From Agaribacillus sp965228415 (GTDB taxonomy: Bacteria > Bacteroidota > Bacteroidia > Cytophagales > Cyclobacteriaceae), in NCBI GenBank assembly GCA_965228415.1, contig OZ245814.1, positions 2,418,001 to 2,482,000 of the forward strand: a stretch of 64,000 nt of DNA. Reading direction: 5' to 3'. The position numbers were made by a program, and so were the translations under genes. Positions 1-8,654 of this stretch are shown piece by piece. Positions within the stretch are counted from its first letter, which is position 1, and each line of letters opens with the position of its first letter. Below the pieces are notes generated by a model. It was not told the DNA's origin. It searched no databases and saw only the letters and a program-made list of their open reading frames with translations.

Positions 1-123
1 AATTTTTATCAAAATGTCATCTATCTTACCAGAAAATTTAATTTTTACTGTTTCAAGGTGTAAATTCTTTAAATTTTGTCAAATAGTTTATTTTTAAGAT
101 CTTAAACATAACCTAAAAATTAA

Positions 124-1341
124 ATGTCAAGAGAAGCTTACATTGTAGATGGTATCAGAACGCCAATAGGCCGGTTTGGTGGTAGTCTCGCACCTGTCAG
201 GGCGGATGATCTCGGGGCCATCGTGATCAAAAAGCTGGTAGAAAATAACAGCAACATTCCATTGGATGCTTACGACGAAGTAGTAATGGGCTGTGCCAAC
301 CAGGCTGGAGAGGACAACCGAAATGTAGCCCGTATGTGCCTGTTGCTTGCCGGCCTGCCATGGTCAGTTCCGGGTGAAACAGTGAATCGGCTATGTTCCT
401 CCGGGATGTCGGCAATAGTACATGCCAACAGGGCGATTAAGGCCGGAGACGGGGATCTCTTCATCAGTGGAGGTATTGAACATATGACCCGCGGGCCGTG
501 GGTAATTTCAAAGACTTCCAAGCCATTTGGCAGAGACGCGCAAATGCATGACAGTAGCTTTGGCTGGCGATTTGTCAATCCGAGGATGAAAGAGCTTCAC
601 GGTGTCGACGGTATGGGACAGACCGCCGAAAACCTGGCTGAAATGTACCATATCAGCCGCGAGGACCAGGATCGATTTGCCCATTGGTCACAGATGAAAG
701 CCGCCCGGGCCCTGACATCAGGAAGGCTTGCCGAAGAAATCGTCGCTGTGGAAATTCCGCGCCGCAAAGTTGACCCAATCGTTTTTGATCACGATGAGTT
801 CATTAAACCGGAAACCACACTCGAAAAATTATCACAATTGAAGCCGGCATTTAAGAAAATCGCCGAAGGTGGCACCGTAACGGCCGGCAACGCCTCCGGA
901 CTGAATGACGGGGCGGCAGCGGTTATCGTCGCTTCCGGAGAAGCCGTGGAAAAATATGCACTTCAGCCACTGGCCAGAATTGTTAGTTCTGCAGTTGTAG
1001 GTGTGGAACCCAGGATTATGGGCATTGGTCCCGTGGGTGCTTCCAACAAAGCATTAAAAAAAGCCGGATTGACCCTCGATCAAATGGATATTATCGAGTT
1101 GAATGAAGCTTTTGCAGCTCAAAGCCTCGCCTGTACCCGCGAATGGGGATTGACAGATGACGATCCCAGAATAAATCCCAACGGCGGGGCCATCGCTATC
1201 GGGCACCCATTGGGCGCCTCCGGAACACGTATTTTGCACACTGCTGCCCTGGAATTACAGAAACAAAACAAGCAATATGCATTGGTGACCATGTGTGTTG
1301 GCGTAGGACAGGGCTATGCTACCATCATAGAGAAAGCATAA
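124..1341 (+). CDS. 3-oxoadipyl-CoA/acetyl-CoA C-acyltransferase (thiolase)
   Basis: A 405-residue thiolase that would cleave a 3-oxoacyl-CoA with CoA to give acetyl-CoA. The acylated cysteine is Cys91 in NRLCSSGMSA; the C-terminal catalytic motifs are IGHPLGASGTR (His361) and CVGVGQG (Cys391). The stretches RTPIGRFGG, ANQAGEDNRNVAR and YGVDxM-like (HGVDGMG) resemble PcaF/PaaJ, the 3-oxoadipyl-CoA thiolases of aromatic and phenylacetate breakdown, more than generic AtoB or FadA. Length is normal. No other aromatic-degradation gene is nearby, so the true substrate is uncertain. The gene stands alone, convergent with the beta-galactosidase. The start is the ATG at 124; no clear promoter match precedes it. 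Confidence 0.9.
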   Translation: MSREAYIVDGIRTPIGRFGGSLAPVRADDLGAIVIKKLVENNSNIPLDAYDEVVMGCANQAGEDNRNVARMCLLLAGLPWSVPGETVNRLCSSGMSAIVHANRAIKAGDGDLFISGGIEHMTRGPWVISKTSKPFGRDAQMHDSSFGWRFVNPRMKELHGVDGMGQTAENLAEMYHISREDQDRFAHWSQMKAARALTSGRLAEEIVAVEIPRRKVDPIVFDHDEFIKPETTLEKLSQLKPAFKKIAEGGTVTAGNASGLNDGAAAVIVASGEAVEKYALQPLARIVSSAVVGVEPRIMGIGPVGASNKALKKAGLTLDQMDIIELNEAFAAQSLACTREWGLTDDDPRINPNGGAIAIGHPLGASGTRILHTAALELQKQNKQYALVTMCVGVGQGYATIIEKA

Positions 1342-1429
1342 TTTCCTGTTTCAAAAACCGCAAAGCGGGGAAGGTTATGCGCCTGTCGACTATACGCATG
1401 CTTCCCTGCAAAAAAACTTCAGCCGATTA

Positions 1430-4400
1430 CTATTTTCCTAAGCCGACCGGTTGAATAAGATAGCTATACGTATAGTCAGCTGCCTTAATACGATATTGGT
1501 CGAGCGGTAAATAACCCCAGCTGTTATCACCGCCAACACCCATTTGCCCGTGATCAATATTAATATTGACCAGGGGTCTGTGCGGCACATCGAAGGTATG
1601 CTTTTGTGTTTTTTTGGCACCCCCGTCAAAATCCTCGTTCACCTGGTGATGGGCGCTAAAGCTGATCAGGTCCCCAGTCGCGGAAATCTTTATGCCTAGA
1701 CCTTCACTATCTTTAAAGCTTACCCACCGGATATCAGTCCGGTTACCATTCTCCTGGGGTCTGGGATAAGGATAATAAAGGTCTTTTACCCTGGCATTGT
1801 AGCTGCCAACAAATGATGAGGTATTGCGATCAACATAATTTTCATGCGGCCCTCTTCCATACCATGCTACATTGTCAAACTGCCTTTTGATAGAAAAAAC
1901 ATTGCCTTGTCTTGGTATATCCGGTAAACCCTCAGCCAGGTTAGACAGGGTATTCGTAACCAAAATATCGCCATTGGCATTGATATCATATCGGACCGTC
2001 ACCTCACCGGAAACGGCCGGAATGTCATAAATCGTTACTACCGAAAGGGTGCCATTTTTAATGTTTCCCGTGCTTATTTCTTTGGATTTCTTCCTGAGGT
2101 TAACTACAAATATCTCCTTTAAGTATTGATCGGTACTGGCGGTTTTCCATATTCCAAATCTTTTGGGCATATTAAAGCCATAGTCGTTGTCAAGCGGGGC
2201 CCGCCAAAAGTTAGGTGTTATAGGTGTGTTTATTATCTCTTTCCCCCCGTATTGTAATGAATACAGTTTCCCCGTGGCCTTGTTTACCCGTACGTTGAAC
2301 CCTGAGCCTTTGATCAGATAATCTCCGTCATCGGAAGTCAAAGATAAACCACCTGATGCATTTGCCTTGAAAGCTGGCCTGGCGGCATCTCCTATCCTGA
2401 ACTGCTCTGCTGCCAAAACATGCCCGGCCTTTAGCAAGTTACCATCTCTTTTTACAGCGGCATGCACGTTGAAAAAATACTCCATACCGGGTTGTATGAC
2501 CGGCAAGGTGACCGACACTGTTGTTTGCGTGTGTGGCTTAAGACTGATGCTGCCTAAATCTCCTGTTTTCACCTTTTTACCGTTTTCCAATAATTCCCAA
2601 TGAAAATCAAAATTGTCCAGGTCCAAAAAGTCGTAGCCATTGTAAACTGTCAATGATCCGGCTGCCGCATCAAATTGTTTGAATTTGATGTATTGATATA
2701 CCTTCTTTACTTCTAATAATGACGGGTGGGGGGTACGGTCGGGGTTAACCAAACCATTCATGCAAAAATTACCATCATTTTGATAAGCCTGCGCACCCAA
2801 ATCGCCGCCATACGCCCAATAGGATTCCCCTTCAGGCGTTTTAGCCAGCAATCCCTGATCTACCCAGTCCCAGATAAAACCGCCTTGCAATACGTCATAT
2901 TTTTCTATTACTTCCCAGTACTCGCGCAGATTTCCAACGCTGTTGCCCATGGCATGGGCGTATTCACACAAGATAAAAGGCCTTTTGGGATTATTTTCTG
3001 CATACCTGATCAAGTCAGGAATACGGGAGTACATTGGGGCCTGGATATCTGTATTTTCAAATTTCGTAGCGCCTTCATATTGCACCGGCCTGGTTTTATC
3101 CCGGCTCTTTAACCATTTATAAGCGGCAAAAAAGTTTTCTCCGTTACCTGCTTCATTCCCGAGCGACCAGGTGATAATGCTGGTGAAGTTTTTGTCTCTT
3201 TCAAACATACGTTCTGTGCGGTCCAGATGCATGGCCTGCCATTGTGGTAAATAAGCCGGATGTACGGATTGATCAAAGGGTCCCTGATTGGTAGCGCCCA
3301 TTCCGTGTATTTCAATATTGGCCTCATCAATAACATAAAATCCATATTGATCGCAAAGCCTGTAAAAGCCTGCATCTTTAGGGTAATGGCTGCAGCGAAT
3401 AGCATTAATATTGTTTTCCTTCATGATTCTGAGATCTTTCAGCACAAGTTCCTTACTGACCACATGGCCCGTTACTTCATCGTGATCATGCAGATTCACT
3501 CCCTTTAAATAAACAGCCATACCATTTACCAAAAACTGGTTATTTTTAATTTCCAATTTTCTGAAGCCAATCTTATGGCTGATGACCTCCACCATCTTGC
3601 CTTCTTTATCCTTAAGTTGCATAATCAGTGTGAATAAATGAGGCGTTTCCGCGCTCCATTTTTTAACGTTGTCAACCTTCTGCTCGACAGTAATGGTCTT
3701 TCTTTCCTGTTTTTTTAAATCCAGGGGTCTGGTAACCGAAAAAACATTTTCCGATCCATCCATAAGGCTCACCTGCACAGCATAACCTGATATATCTTCC
3801 GGACCGACATTCTGATATTCCAGGCTCAAATCAAACAATCCGTTTTGATAATCTTTATCCAGATCTGCAATGGCTGTAAAATCCTTCAAAGTCACATGTG
3901 GTGTTGCATACAAATAAACGTCTCTATCCATTCCGCTAAGTCTCCAGAAGTCCTGATCCTCCATATAACTGGCGTCAGACCACCGGTAAACTTCTACGGC
4001 TATCATATTTTCACCCTCTTTCACATATGGGCTAATATTAAATTCCGCAGGAGTTTTACTGCCTTCATTGTATCCCACTTGTTTGCCATTTACCCACAAA
4101 TACATGGCACTTCTGACCCCACCAAAATGGATAAACACATCTTTGCCCTTCCAGTCTGTGGGGAGTTTAAAACTCTTTTTATAACTGCCCACAGGATTAT
4201 AATCGTGAGGAATGTAAGGCGGATTTTTGGGAAAAGGATAAGTAACATTGGTATAGATAGGAATTCCAAATCCCTGCAATTCCCAATTTGACGGCACGTC
4301 GATATCGGCCCATCCCGACACATCGAAGTTTTCTTTGTAGAAAAAAACAGGCCGGTCGGCGGGTTTTTTTACCCAGTTAAATTTCCATTTGCCATTCAGA

Positions 4401-4591
4401 GATAAATAAAACGGAGATGTCTTATAATCGTTCTTAACGGCGGCAGCCTGATCGGTAAAGCGATAAAATGAAGCGTGCGCCTCTGCCCGGTTGATTTGAA
4501 AAATTTCTGGATTCTCCCAGTCAAATTGGTTTTGCGCACCAGCGCCAGCCGCAACAAACAATAAAGTCAGATAGATAACAAAGGTTTTCAT
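1430..4591 (-). CDS. lacZ: Secreted beta-galactosidase, glycoside hydrolase family 2
   Basis: A 1053-residue GH2 enzyme expected to release terminal beta-galactose. A signal peptide (about residues 1-19, ending GAGAQ) suggests export to the periplasm or beyond, unlike cytosolic E. coli LacZ. Order: sugar-binding jelly-roll domain (about 60-230), Ig-like domain (about 235-345), TIM barrel (about 350-640), second Ig-like domain, and a C-terminal Bgal small-chain domain (about 770-1045). The acid/base Glu480 lies in WSLGNEAGNG and the nucleophile Glu543 in LCEYAHAMGNS. Single gene; the 177-bp region to its next neighbour shows nothing recognisable. Substrate could be galactan side chains rather than lactose, but no polysaccharide-utilisation genes (SusC/SusD) lie in the window. 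Confidence 0.95.
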   Translation of the reverse strand: MKTFVIYLTLLFVAAGAGAQNQFDWENPEIFQINRAEAHASFYRFTDQAAAVKNDYKTSPFYLSLNGKWKFNWVKKPADRPVFFYKENFDVSGWADIDVPSNWELQGFGIPIYTNVTYPFPKNPPYIPHDYNPVGSYKKSFKLPTDWKGKDVFIHFGGVRSAMYLWVNGKQVGYNEGSKTPAEFNISPYVKEGENMIAVEVYRWSDASYMEDQDFWRLSGMDRDVYLYATPHVTLKDFTAIADLDKDYQNGLFDLSLEYQNVGPEDISGYAVQVSLMDGSENVFSVTRPLDLKKQERKTITVEQKVDNVKKWSAETPHLFTLIMQLKDKEGKMVEVISHKIGFRKLEIKNNQFLVNGMAVYLKGVNLHDHDEVTGHVVSKELVLKDLRIMKENNINAIRCSHYPKDAGFYRLCDQYGFYVIDEANIEIHGMGATNQGPFDQSVHPAYLPQWQAMHLDRTERMFERDKNFTSIITWSLGNEAGNGENFFAAYKWLKSRDKTRPVQYEGATKFENTDIQAPMYSRIPDLIRYAENNPKRPFILCEYAHAMGNSVGNLREYWEVIEKYDVLQGGFIWDWVDQGLLAKTPEGESYWAYGGDLGAQAYQNDGNFCMNGLVNPDRTPHPSLLEVKKVYQYIKFKQFDAAAGSLTVYNGYDFLDLDNFDFHWELLENGKKVKTGDLGSISLKPHTQTTVSVTLPVIQPGMEYFFNVHAAVKRDGNLLKAGHVLAAEQFRIGDAARPAFKANASGGLSLTSDDGDYLIKGSGFNVRVNKATGKLYSLQYGGKEIINTPITPNFWRAPLDNDYGFNMPKRFGIWKTASTDQYLKEIFVVNLRKKSKEISTGNIKNGTLSVVTIYDIPAVSGEVTVRYDINANGDILVTNTLSNLAEGLPDIPRQGNVFSIKRQFDNVAWYGRGPHENYVDRNTSSFVGSYNARVKDLYYPYPRPQENGNRTDIRWVSFKDSEGLGIKISATGDLISFSAHHQVNEDFDGGAKKTQKHTFDVPHRPLVNINIDHGQMGVGGDNSWGYLPLDQYRIKAADYTYSYLIQPVGLGK

Positions 4592-4768
4592 GATGGCTAT
4601 TCAAGGTTTAGATTCATGATCAGTCAGTTATTGGTAACATCAAGTTACGAATTGTAAGTTACAAGAAAAACAATTAAACGTAATTATAACGGTTATGGAA
4701 ATATTATATCAATTTCCCCAGTTGGGGGATCACCCTTTTTGGCACCGGTGTGTGGAATTACGCTTAAA

Positions 4769-5500
4769 CTACCTTACCTCTCCTATGATCACGCCAAAAT
4801 TGCCATCCAATTGTATCCAATCCTTTTCCGGAAGGTAAGTTCTGGATACAAAACCATCCAGATATAAAGCATTCCTGCAACCTTTGCCTTTAAAATAACT
4901 GGCAAAATCGTAGAAGTTGATTTTTTCTTTTGACATGGCAAAAAGCAGGTTGCCATCCGGAAGGACCCCTACCCCGTTTCGGATATGAACATTTTTTGAA
5001 TCCTTATTGAATCTAGGATGCATGTGTCCGTCAATTAACAAAAGGGGGCCTGATTGTGTAGCATATTGTATCTTATCACTTATTGCAAATGTCTTGGTTT
5101 CACAAATAGTTGCCTTCCCCTCAATATCTATAAAAAACACCCCATTCGGCTGAAGATAAAAATTACCATAACCCTGCTCGAGGGTATCGAGCCCGGCGAG
5201 CACCCGTCCATTTTCAACAAAAAGTCCCTGTGGAGATAAATCCCTGTTGTACATGCCACCATTCATAGCAAATACCAATTCCTCATTTTTCTGGAGCAAA
5301 GACTTTTTCAGGCGGCTGAAATTTTTATAATTTTCACCCTTTTCATCTTTCCAGAAGAATTTTATTTGTCGATTTCGGGGATCTATCACATGACTGATAA
5401 TTTTAGACTCACCGGTTTGGTCGCTGGGTACACGGCCAAGATAGAAGCCTGATAGCCCTACCAACAAGCAAGCCAGTGCTATCAAATTAGATTTCCTCAT
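4769..5500 (-). CDS. Phosphodiester glycosidase-like (NAGPA/DUF2233) secreted protein
   Basis: A 243-residue protein with an N-terminal hydrophobic segment (about residues 5-23, uncleaved anchor or signal peptide). The body matches the family related to the lysosomal uncovering enzyme NAGPA and E. coli YigE: FAMNGGMYN (about residue 78), QSGPLLLIDG, RNGVGVLPDGN and ALYLDGFVSR near the C-terminus. Family members hydrolyse or bind phosphodiester-linked sugars; the bacterial substrates are mostly unknown. It follows the beta-galactosidase on the same strand but with a 177-bp gap, so joint transcription is uncertain. A -7-like TAnnTTTG match lies at 5533-5540 on the minus strand, without a good -33 partner. 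Confidence 0.75.
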   Translation of the reverse strand: MRKSNLIALACLLVGLSGFYLGRVPSDQTGESKIISHVIDPRNRQIKFFWKDEKGENYKNFSRLKKSLLQKNEELVFAMNGGMYNRDLSPQGLFVENGRVLAGLDTLEQGYGNFYLQPNGVFFIDIEGKATICETKTFAISDKIQYATQSGPLLLIDGHMHPRFNKDSKNVHIRNGVGVLPDGNLLFAMSKEKINFYDFASYFKGKGCRNALYLDGFVSRTYLPEKDWIQLDGNFGVIIGEVR

Positions 5501-5622
5501 TCCTTCCTGTTACTACTAACTTTTTTACAGATCAAATATAATTAAAAGATCATTTTTGATCTTTCAGGTCTTCGGGTTGGCTCAATTGGGTTGTATAAAT
5601 GGAGTATCAACCGGAAACATAA

Positions 5623-5841
5623 TCAATTATGTTCGTCTTTGTGATCTGATAGTATTTTCCGTACGAGGGGAACAGCCACGTATACCATAACCGGCACAGC
5701 AATAATAGTCAATATAAAAGTCTTGAGTGGTAAGGTAATATGCGACAAAAACGGTTCGAACAGAAAGAGGATTACCGTAATCGTGGGATAAATGGCAAGC
5801 CAATTGATCAGGACCAGCTTTGCCTTGGGTCTTTTTTTCAT
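5623..5841 (-). CDS. Small two-TM membrane protein
   Basis: A 72-residue protein starting MKKRPKAKLVLINW, with two hydrophobic helices (about residues 13-31 and 39-60) and a charged C-terminal tail. The ATG at 5841 was chosen; the frame stays open to a TTG at 5901, but the added stretch is proline- and tryptophan-rich and not protein-like. It resembles short membrane proteins found beside, or fused to, antibiotic biosynthesis monooxygenase domains. It lies just downstream of the carboxymuconolactone-decarboxylase-like gene and probably shares its mRNA, and so TetR control. Function unknown. Confidence 0.6.
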   Translation of the reverse strand: MKKRPKAKLVLINWLAIYPTITVILFLFEPFLSHITLPLKTFILTIIAVPVMVYVAVPLVRKILSDHKDEHN

Positions 5842-5904
5842 TTTCAACATAGCGTACTTCAGGTGCCCTGGGCCCGGCCATAGCCAAACCCAGGGTAGCA
5901 ATTG

Positions 5905-6432
5905 TTATTTCGATGGAATAAAGGATTGAAATTGAGCGACAAACCCACCTTCTTTAACGGTTCCTTTTCCCATTTCTTCAAAAACATGTTCAGGTAAAGA
6001 CGATTTAAAACCAAAGCCATTGGCCAGAACATCGTAAACCGTTATAGCGCCAACCAAACCGATAACATCTTCTACCGTCTGATCATTCCAGCCCGCAGCG
6101 GTGATCCCTGCGATATCTTCCCTTGTAATCGTACTGGAATCTTTTGCCAGCTTTCGGACAAATTGCAATATGGGGTCCATTTTTTGATGACGGATTTCAT
6201 CTTTTCGGTCGTCAAGGGCTTTAAGCAAGCCATTATGAATTCCGACACAAAACTCGGCCCCATTTGTTTTTGATGTCTCCAGGGAGATCAATTCGCGTTC
6301 TTTCCAGGTAAGCTCGGAGTCCTGTAACGTCAGGTTATCCAAAAACTGCATGATCGGCATATACCTTTTATGATCTCTAACCAGTACCTCCAGGAAGTTG
6401 TCTGTATTTTGTGTTTGCTTTAAGTAGGGCAT
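5905..6432 (-). CDS. Carboxymuconolactone decarboxylase / AhpD-like protein
   Basis: A 175-residue all-helical protein of the CMD/AhpD superfamily, which holds decarboxylases and thiol-based peroxidase partners. The conserved region is ELISLETSKTNGAEFCVGIH with Glu52, Cys62 and His66. AhpD-type members carry a CxxC pair before the histidine; here the first position is Ala59, so only one cysteine remains and a classical dithiol peroxidase cycle is unlikely. It is the first gene of a likely two-gene unit with the small membrane protein. A palindrome at 6472-6485, 40 bp before the ATG, matches the operator of the upstream TetR gene, suggesting control by that regulator, perhaps in response to a reactive or toxic compound. 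Confidence 0.8.
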   Translation of the reverse strand: MPYLKQTQNTDNFLEVLVRDHKRYMPIMQFLDNLTLQDSELTWKERELISLETSKTNGAEFCVGIHNGLLKALDDRKDEIRHQKMDPILQFVRKLAKDSSTITREDIAGITAAGWNDQTVEDVIGLVGAITVYDVLANGFGFKSSLPEHVFEEMGKGTVKEGGFVAQFQSFIPSK

Positions 6433-6471
6433 ATTATTTTAGATTTTATAAGTGAATATTTATTTACATTC

Positions 6472-6485
6472 ATACCGGTTGGTAT
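6472..6485. promoter_or_regulatory. Probable TetR operator upstream of the CMD gene
   Basis: The sequence ATACCGGTTGGTAT has perfect ATACC/GGTAT arms around a 4-nt centre. The same arms with the same spacing occur in the longer palindrome at 7125-7142 in front of the TetR gene, so both are probably bound by that regulator. Confidence 0.6.
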
Positions 6486-6502
6486 TTAATCATTTAAAAA
6501 TT

Positions 6503-7114
6503 TTAGGCCTTTAGGCTTAGAACATAATTTTGAAGTTCTTTGATACTCATTTTAAAAGATTCAATAGAATGAAGGGATTTTCCCAGCCCCAAACTTCCCT
6601 GCACTCCCGCCACAATAAAAAGGGCGGCGCCTGCGGGATTAATGGATGGGATTACCGTGCCAGCCGCTTGTCCTTTTTCCAAAGCCTTTTTGATGGCTCC
6701 CTGCCAATTGTCAGTAACGGCTTCTAATTTCGTGCGAAACAGCTCATCAATGGGCGCCATTTCCTGTACCATATTACTTAGCGGACATCCCAGGCGCATC
6801 TCAGCTGGTGTCATCAAATCTACTTTTCGCTGTAAAACCGCTACCAGGGCCGCTACCGGATCATCAGTATGCGCCAGTGGATGTACAAAATTTTGATAGA
6901 TCTCCTCCGCTATCATTTCTTCTATGACACTAAGACCCAATTTTTTCTTGTTAGAAAAATGATGGTATAAGGCTCCTTTTGTATGATTGATATTGCGCAG
7001 GATCCTGCTCAGGCTGGCCGCCTGAAAGCCATACTCATATATTTCGTGATAGGCAGCTTTCAAAATTTCCTGTCTGGTTTTATCCGGATCGTATTTATCT
7101 TTTCCTTTCACCAT
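6503..7114 (-). CDS. TetR/AcrR family transcriptional regulator
   Basis: A 203-residue repressor-type protein. The N-terminal helix-turn-helix (about residues 12-58) includes TRQEILKAAYHEIYEYGF, SLSRILRNINHTKGALYHHF and the typical KKKLG after it; the rest is a helical ligand-binding domain. The ATG at 7114 is preferred over the upstream ATG at 7147, because the latter would put a perfect 18-bp palindrome (7125-7142) inside the coding region. With the chosen start that palindrome sits 10 bp upstream, fitting autorepression. A half-site-matching palindrome precedes the next gene, so this protein probably regulates itself and the CMD-like gene. The inducer is unknown. Confidence 0.9.
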   Translation of the reverse strand: MVKGKDKYDPDKTRQEILKAAYHEIYEYGFQAASLSRILRNINHTKGALYHHFSNKKKLGLSVIEEMIAEEIYQNFVHPLAHTDDPVAALVAVLQRKVDLMTPAEMRLGCPLSNMVQEMAPIDELFRTKLEAVTDNWQGAIKKALEKGQAAGTVIPSINPAGAALFIVAGVQGSLGLGKSLHSIESFKMSIKELQNYVLSLKA

Positions 7115-7124
7115 GCAAATATAT

Positions 7125-7142
7125 ACATACCGATCGGTATGT
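7125..7142. promoter_or_regulatory. Perfect palindrome, probable TetR autoregulatory operator
   Basis: ACATACCGATCGGTATGT reads the same on both strands over all 18 bases and lies 10 bp before the preferred TetR start codon. TetR-family operators are usually palindromes of this size next to the regulator gene. It shares ATACC-N4-GGTAT with 6472-6485. Confidence 0.7.
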
Positions 7143-7266
7143 TTCAAATTTTTCCTATCAATTTTTTGAGGATACTGTAAAAAAGTAATCTATTTTTAGC
7201 AGCAGCGCTTAACCAATAGCGCAGGACAAACTTTGTATAAAATCACATTAAACCCGGACCGGGTGA

Positions 7267-8133
7267 TCAATTCTCTATTACTTTTCTCCTTTTAAGATTG
7301 TATTTATCACCCGGACTCAAAAAGTAGAATAACCTGGCACTATCTGGCAAACGTTTTCGTCCCCATCCTTCTTTTGACCAGAACTTGCCGTCGTAAATAA
7401 TAACGTAATGATCGCCAATTACCTCAAAATTATTGCCTTTAACGACAATGGCTGTTCTTTCGTCTATGCTGATGCCAAGCAGGTCGGGATATTTTCTTAG
7501 AATTTCAAACATATCGAAGTGCCGGTTTCTTGCTAACACATGTTGATCGATAGCAATATTTTTAATAAACCCGAATCCATCCTCGTGATCCCCGGTCATG
7601 ATTTGATTATTCCTGGTATCTCCCCGCGCGAGATAAGAACCCTGGATGGTGGCACCCGCCGATGAGCCACCGATCACCCCGCCGCGTTCCAATACCTGCC
7701 AAAACATCTGCTCGGCCCTGGTATCTTTATAGGCATCAACCAGTCTCCACTGACGGCCGCCACCAAACCAAACTCCTGTGGCGGTACTCAACGGCGTATT
7801 AAAAGCATCAGAATTGGCGATGGACTTATCAGCCGTGTGTAGTACTGTCACCTTTTTTGCACCAAATACCCGCATTTTATCTGCCCCTGAGGCATTGTCG
7901 CCATAAGTGTTATCACCGGCTGCGGTAGGTATCACCACAATTTCAGCCGAATTTCCTCCAGCTAAATCCACAAATCTTTTAATAATGGCATCACTGGCAC
8001 CGCCTCCGACGATGACCAGTGAACCTTTTTCAGGGCCCGTTGACTTCTTTTCACTTTCCCCATTTTGAGCGCATGCGAAAAATGGGATTACCAGGGTAAC
8101 TAAGAAAATAGGTTTTAATAGCAGTTTTTTCAT
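7267..8133 (-). CDS. Cyanophycinase-like peptidase, family S51, exported
   Basis: A 288-residue exported protein (signal sequence about residues 1-22, ending FFACAQN; the cysteine context is not a strong lipobox). The S51 fold shows in LVIVGGGASDAIIKRF, VIPTAAGD and VWFGGGRQWRLV, with the nucleophile Ser158 in IGGSSAGA. Cyanophycinases cut cyanophycin to beta-Asp-Arg dipeptides; relatives include peptidase E and isoaspartyl-type peptidases. No cyanophycin synthetase is in the window, and the exported form suggests scavenging of external polymer or peptides, or another specificity. Divergent from the PadR gene across 158 bp; a minus-strand TAnnTTTG element lies at 8184-8191. Confidence 0.85.
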   Translation of the reverse strand: MKKLLLKPIFLVTLVIPFFACAQNGESEKKSTGPEKGSLVIVGGGASDAIIKRFVDLAGGNSAEIVVIPTAAGDNTYGDNASGADKMRVFGAKKVTVLHTADKSIANSDAFNTPLSTATGVWFGGGRQWRLVDAYKDTRAEQMFWQVLERGGVIGGSSAGATIQGSYLARGDTRNNQIMTGDHEDGFGFIKNIAIDQHVLARNRHFDMFEILRKYPDLLGISIDERTAIVVKGNNFEVIGDHYVIIYDGKFWSKEGWGRKRLPDSARLFYFLSPGDKYNLKRRKVIEN

Positions 8134-8291
8134 TGGATTTTTTTTTACGAGGGCTTTAAAATCGTTTTTTATCTCTTGTTATCCAAAAATATCAATTAAT
8201 CACCAAAGTAAAACAGGCTTTATCTAAGCAAATATGAGGCAAGCCTTGGAGGTAATTTAATTTTTTTATATATTTAAATAAATTAAATATT

Positions 8292-8654
8292 ATGATTTCA
8301 AAAGGATATATTAACGGCACCATTAAAACCATTGTACTGAAGTTACTTTCTGATAAGGACAGGATGTATGGTTATGAAATTACGCAGCGGGTTGCAGCAT
8401 TATCTAATGATGAAATTAAGTTAACCTACGGAGCGCTGTACCCGATCTTATACAAACTGGAAAATGAGGGCCTGCTTGTCGCTACCAGTGAAATTGTTGA
8501 TAACAGGGCGCGGAAATACTATTCGCTTACCTCAAAAGGTAAAGAAGTAGCGAAGGAAAAAGTATCTGAACTTCAAAAATTTGCAGAAACCCTGAAAATC
8601 ATCCTGATGCCAAACCCTGATTCCAGATTAAGTTCGGTTGCATGGGGCAGTTAA
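8292..8654 (+). CDS. PadR family transcriptional regulator
   Basis: A 120-residue winged-helix regulator of the short PadR type. It shows the family's MYGYEITQRV, LTYGALYPILYKLENEGLL and RKYYSLTSKGKEVA blocks. PadR proteins commonly repress transporters or membrane stress genes and respond to small molecules. Its 3' end overlaps the next gene by 13 bp in another frame, so the two are almost certainly translationally coupled and functionally linked. The region before it is very AT-rich with no recognisable operator. Confidence 0.92.
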   Translation: MISKGYINGTIKTIVLKLLSDKDRMYGYEITQRVAALSNDEIKLTYGALYPILYKLENEGLLVATSEIVDNRARKYYSLTSKGKEVAKEKVSELQKFAETLKIILMPNPDSRLSSVAWGS

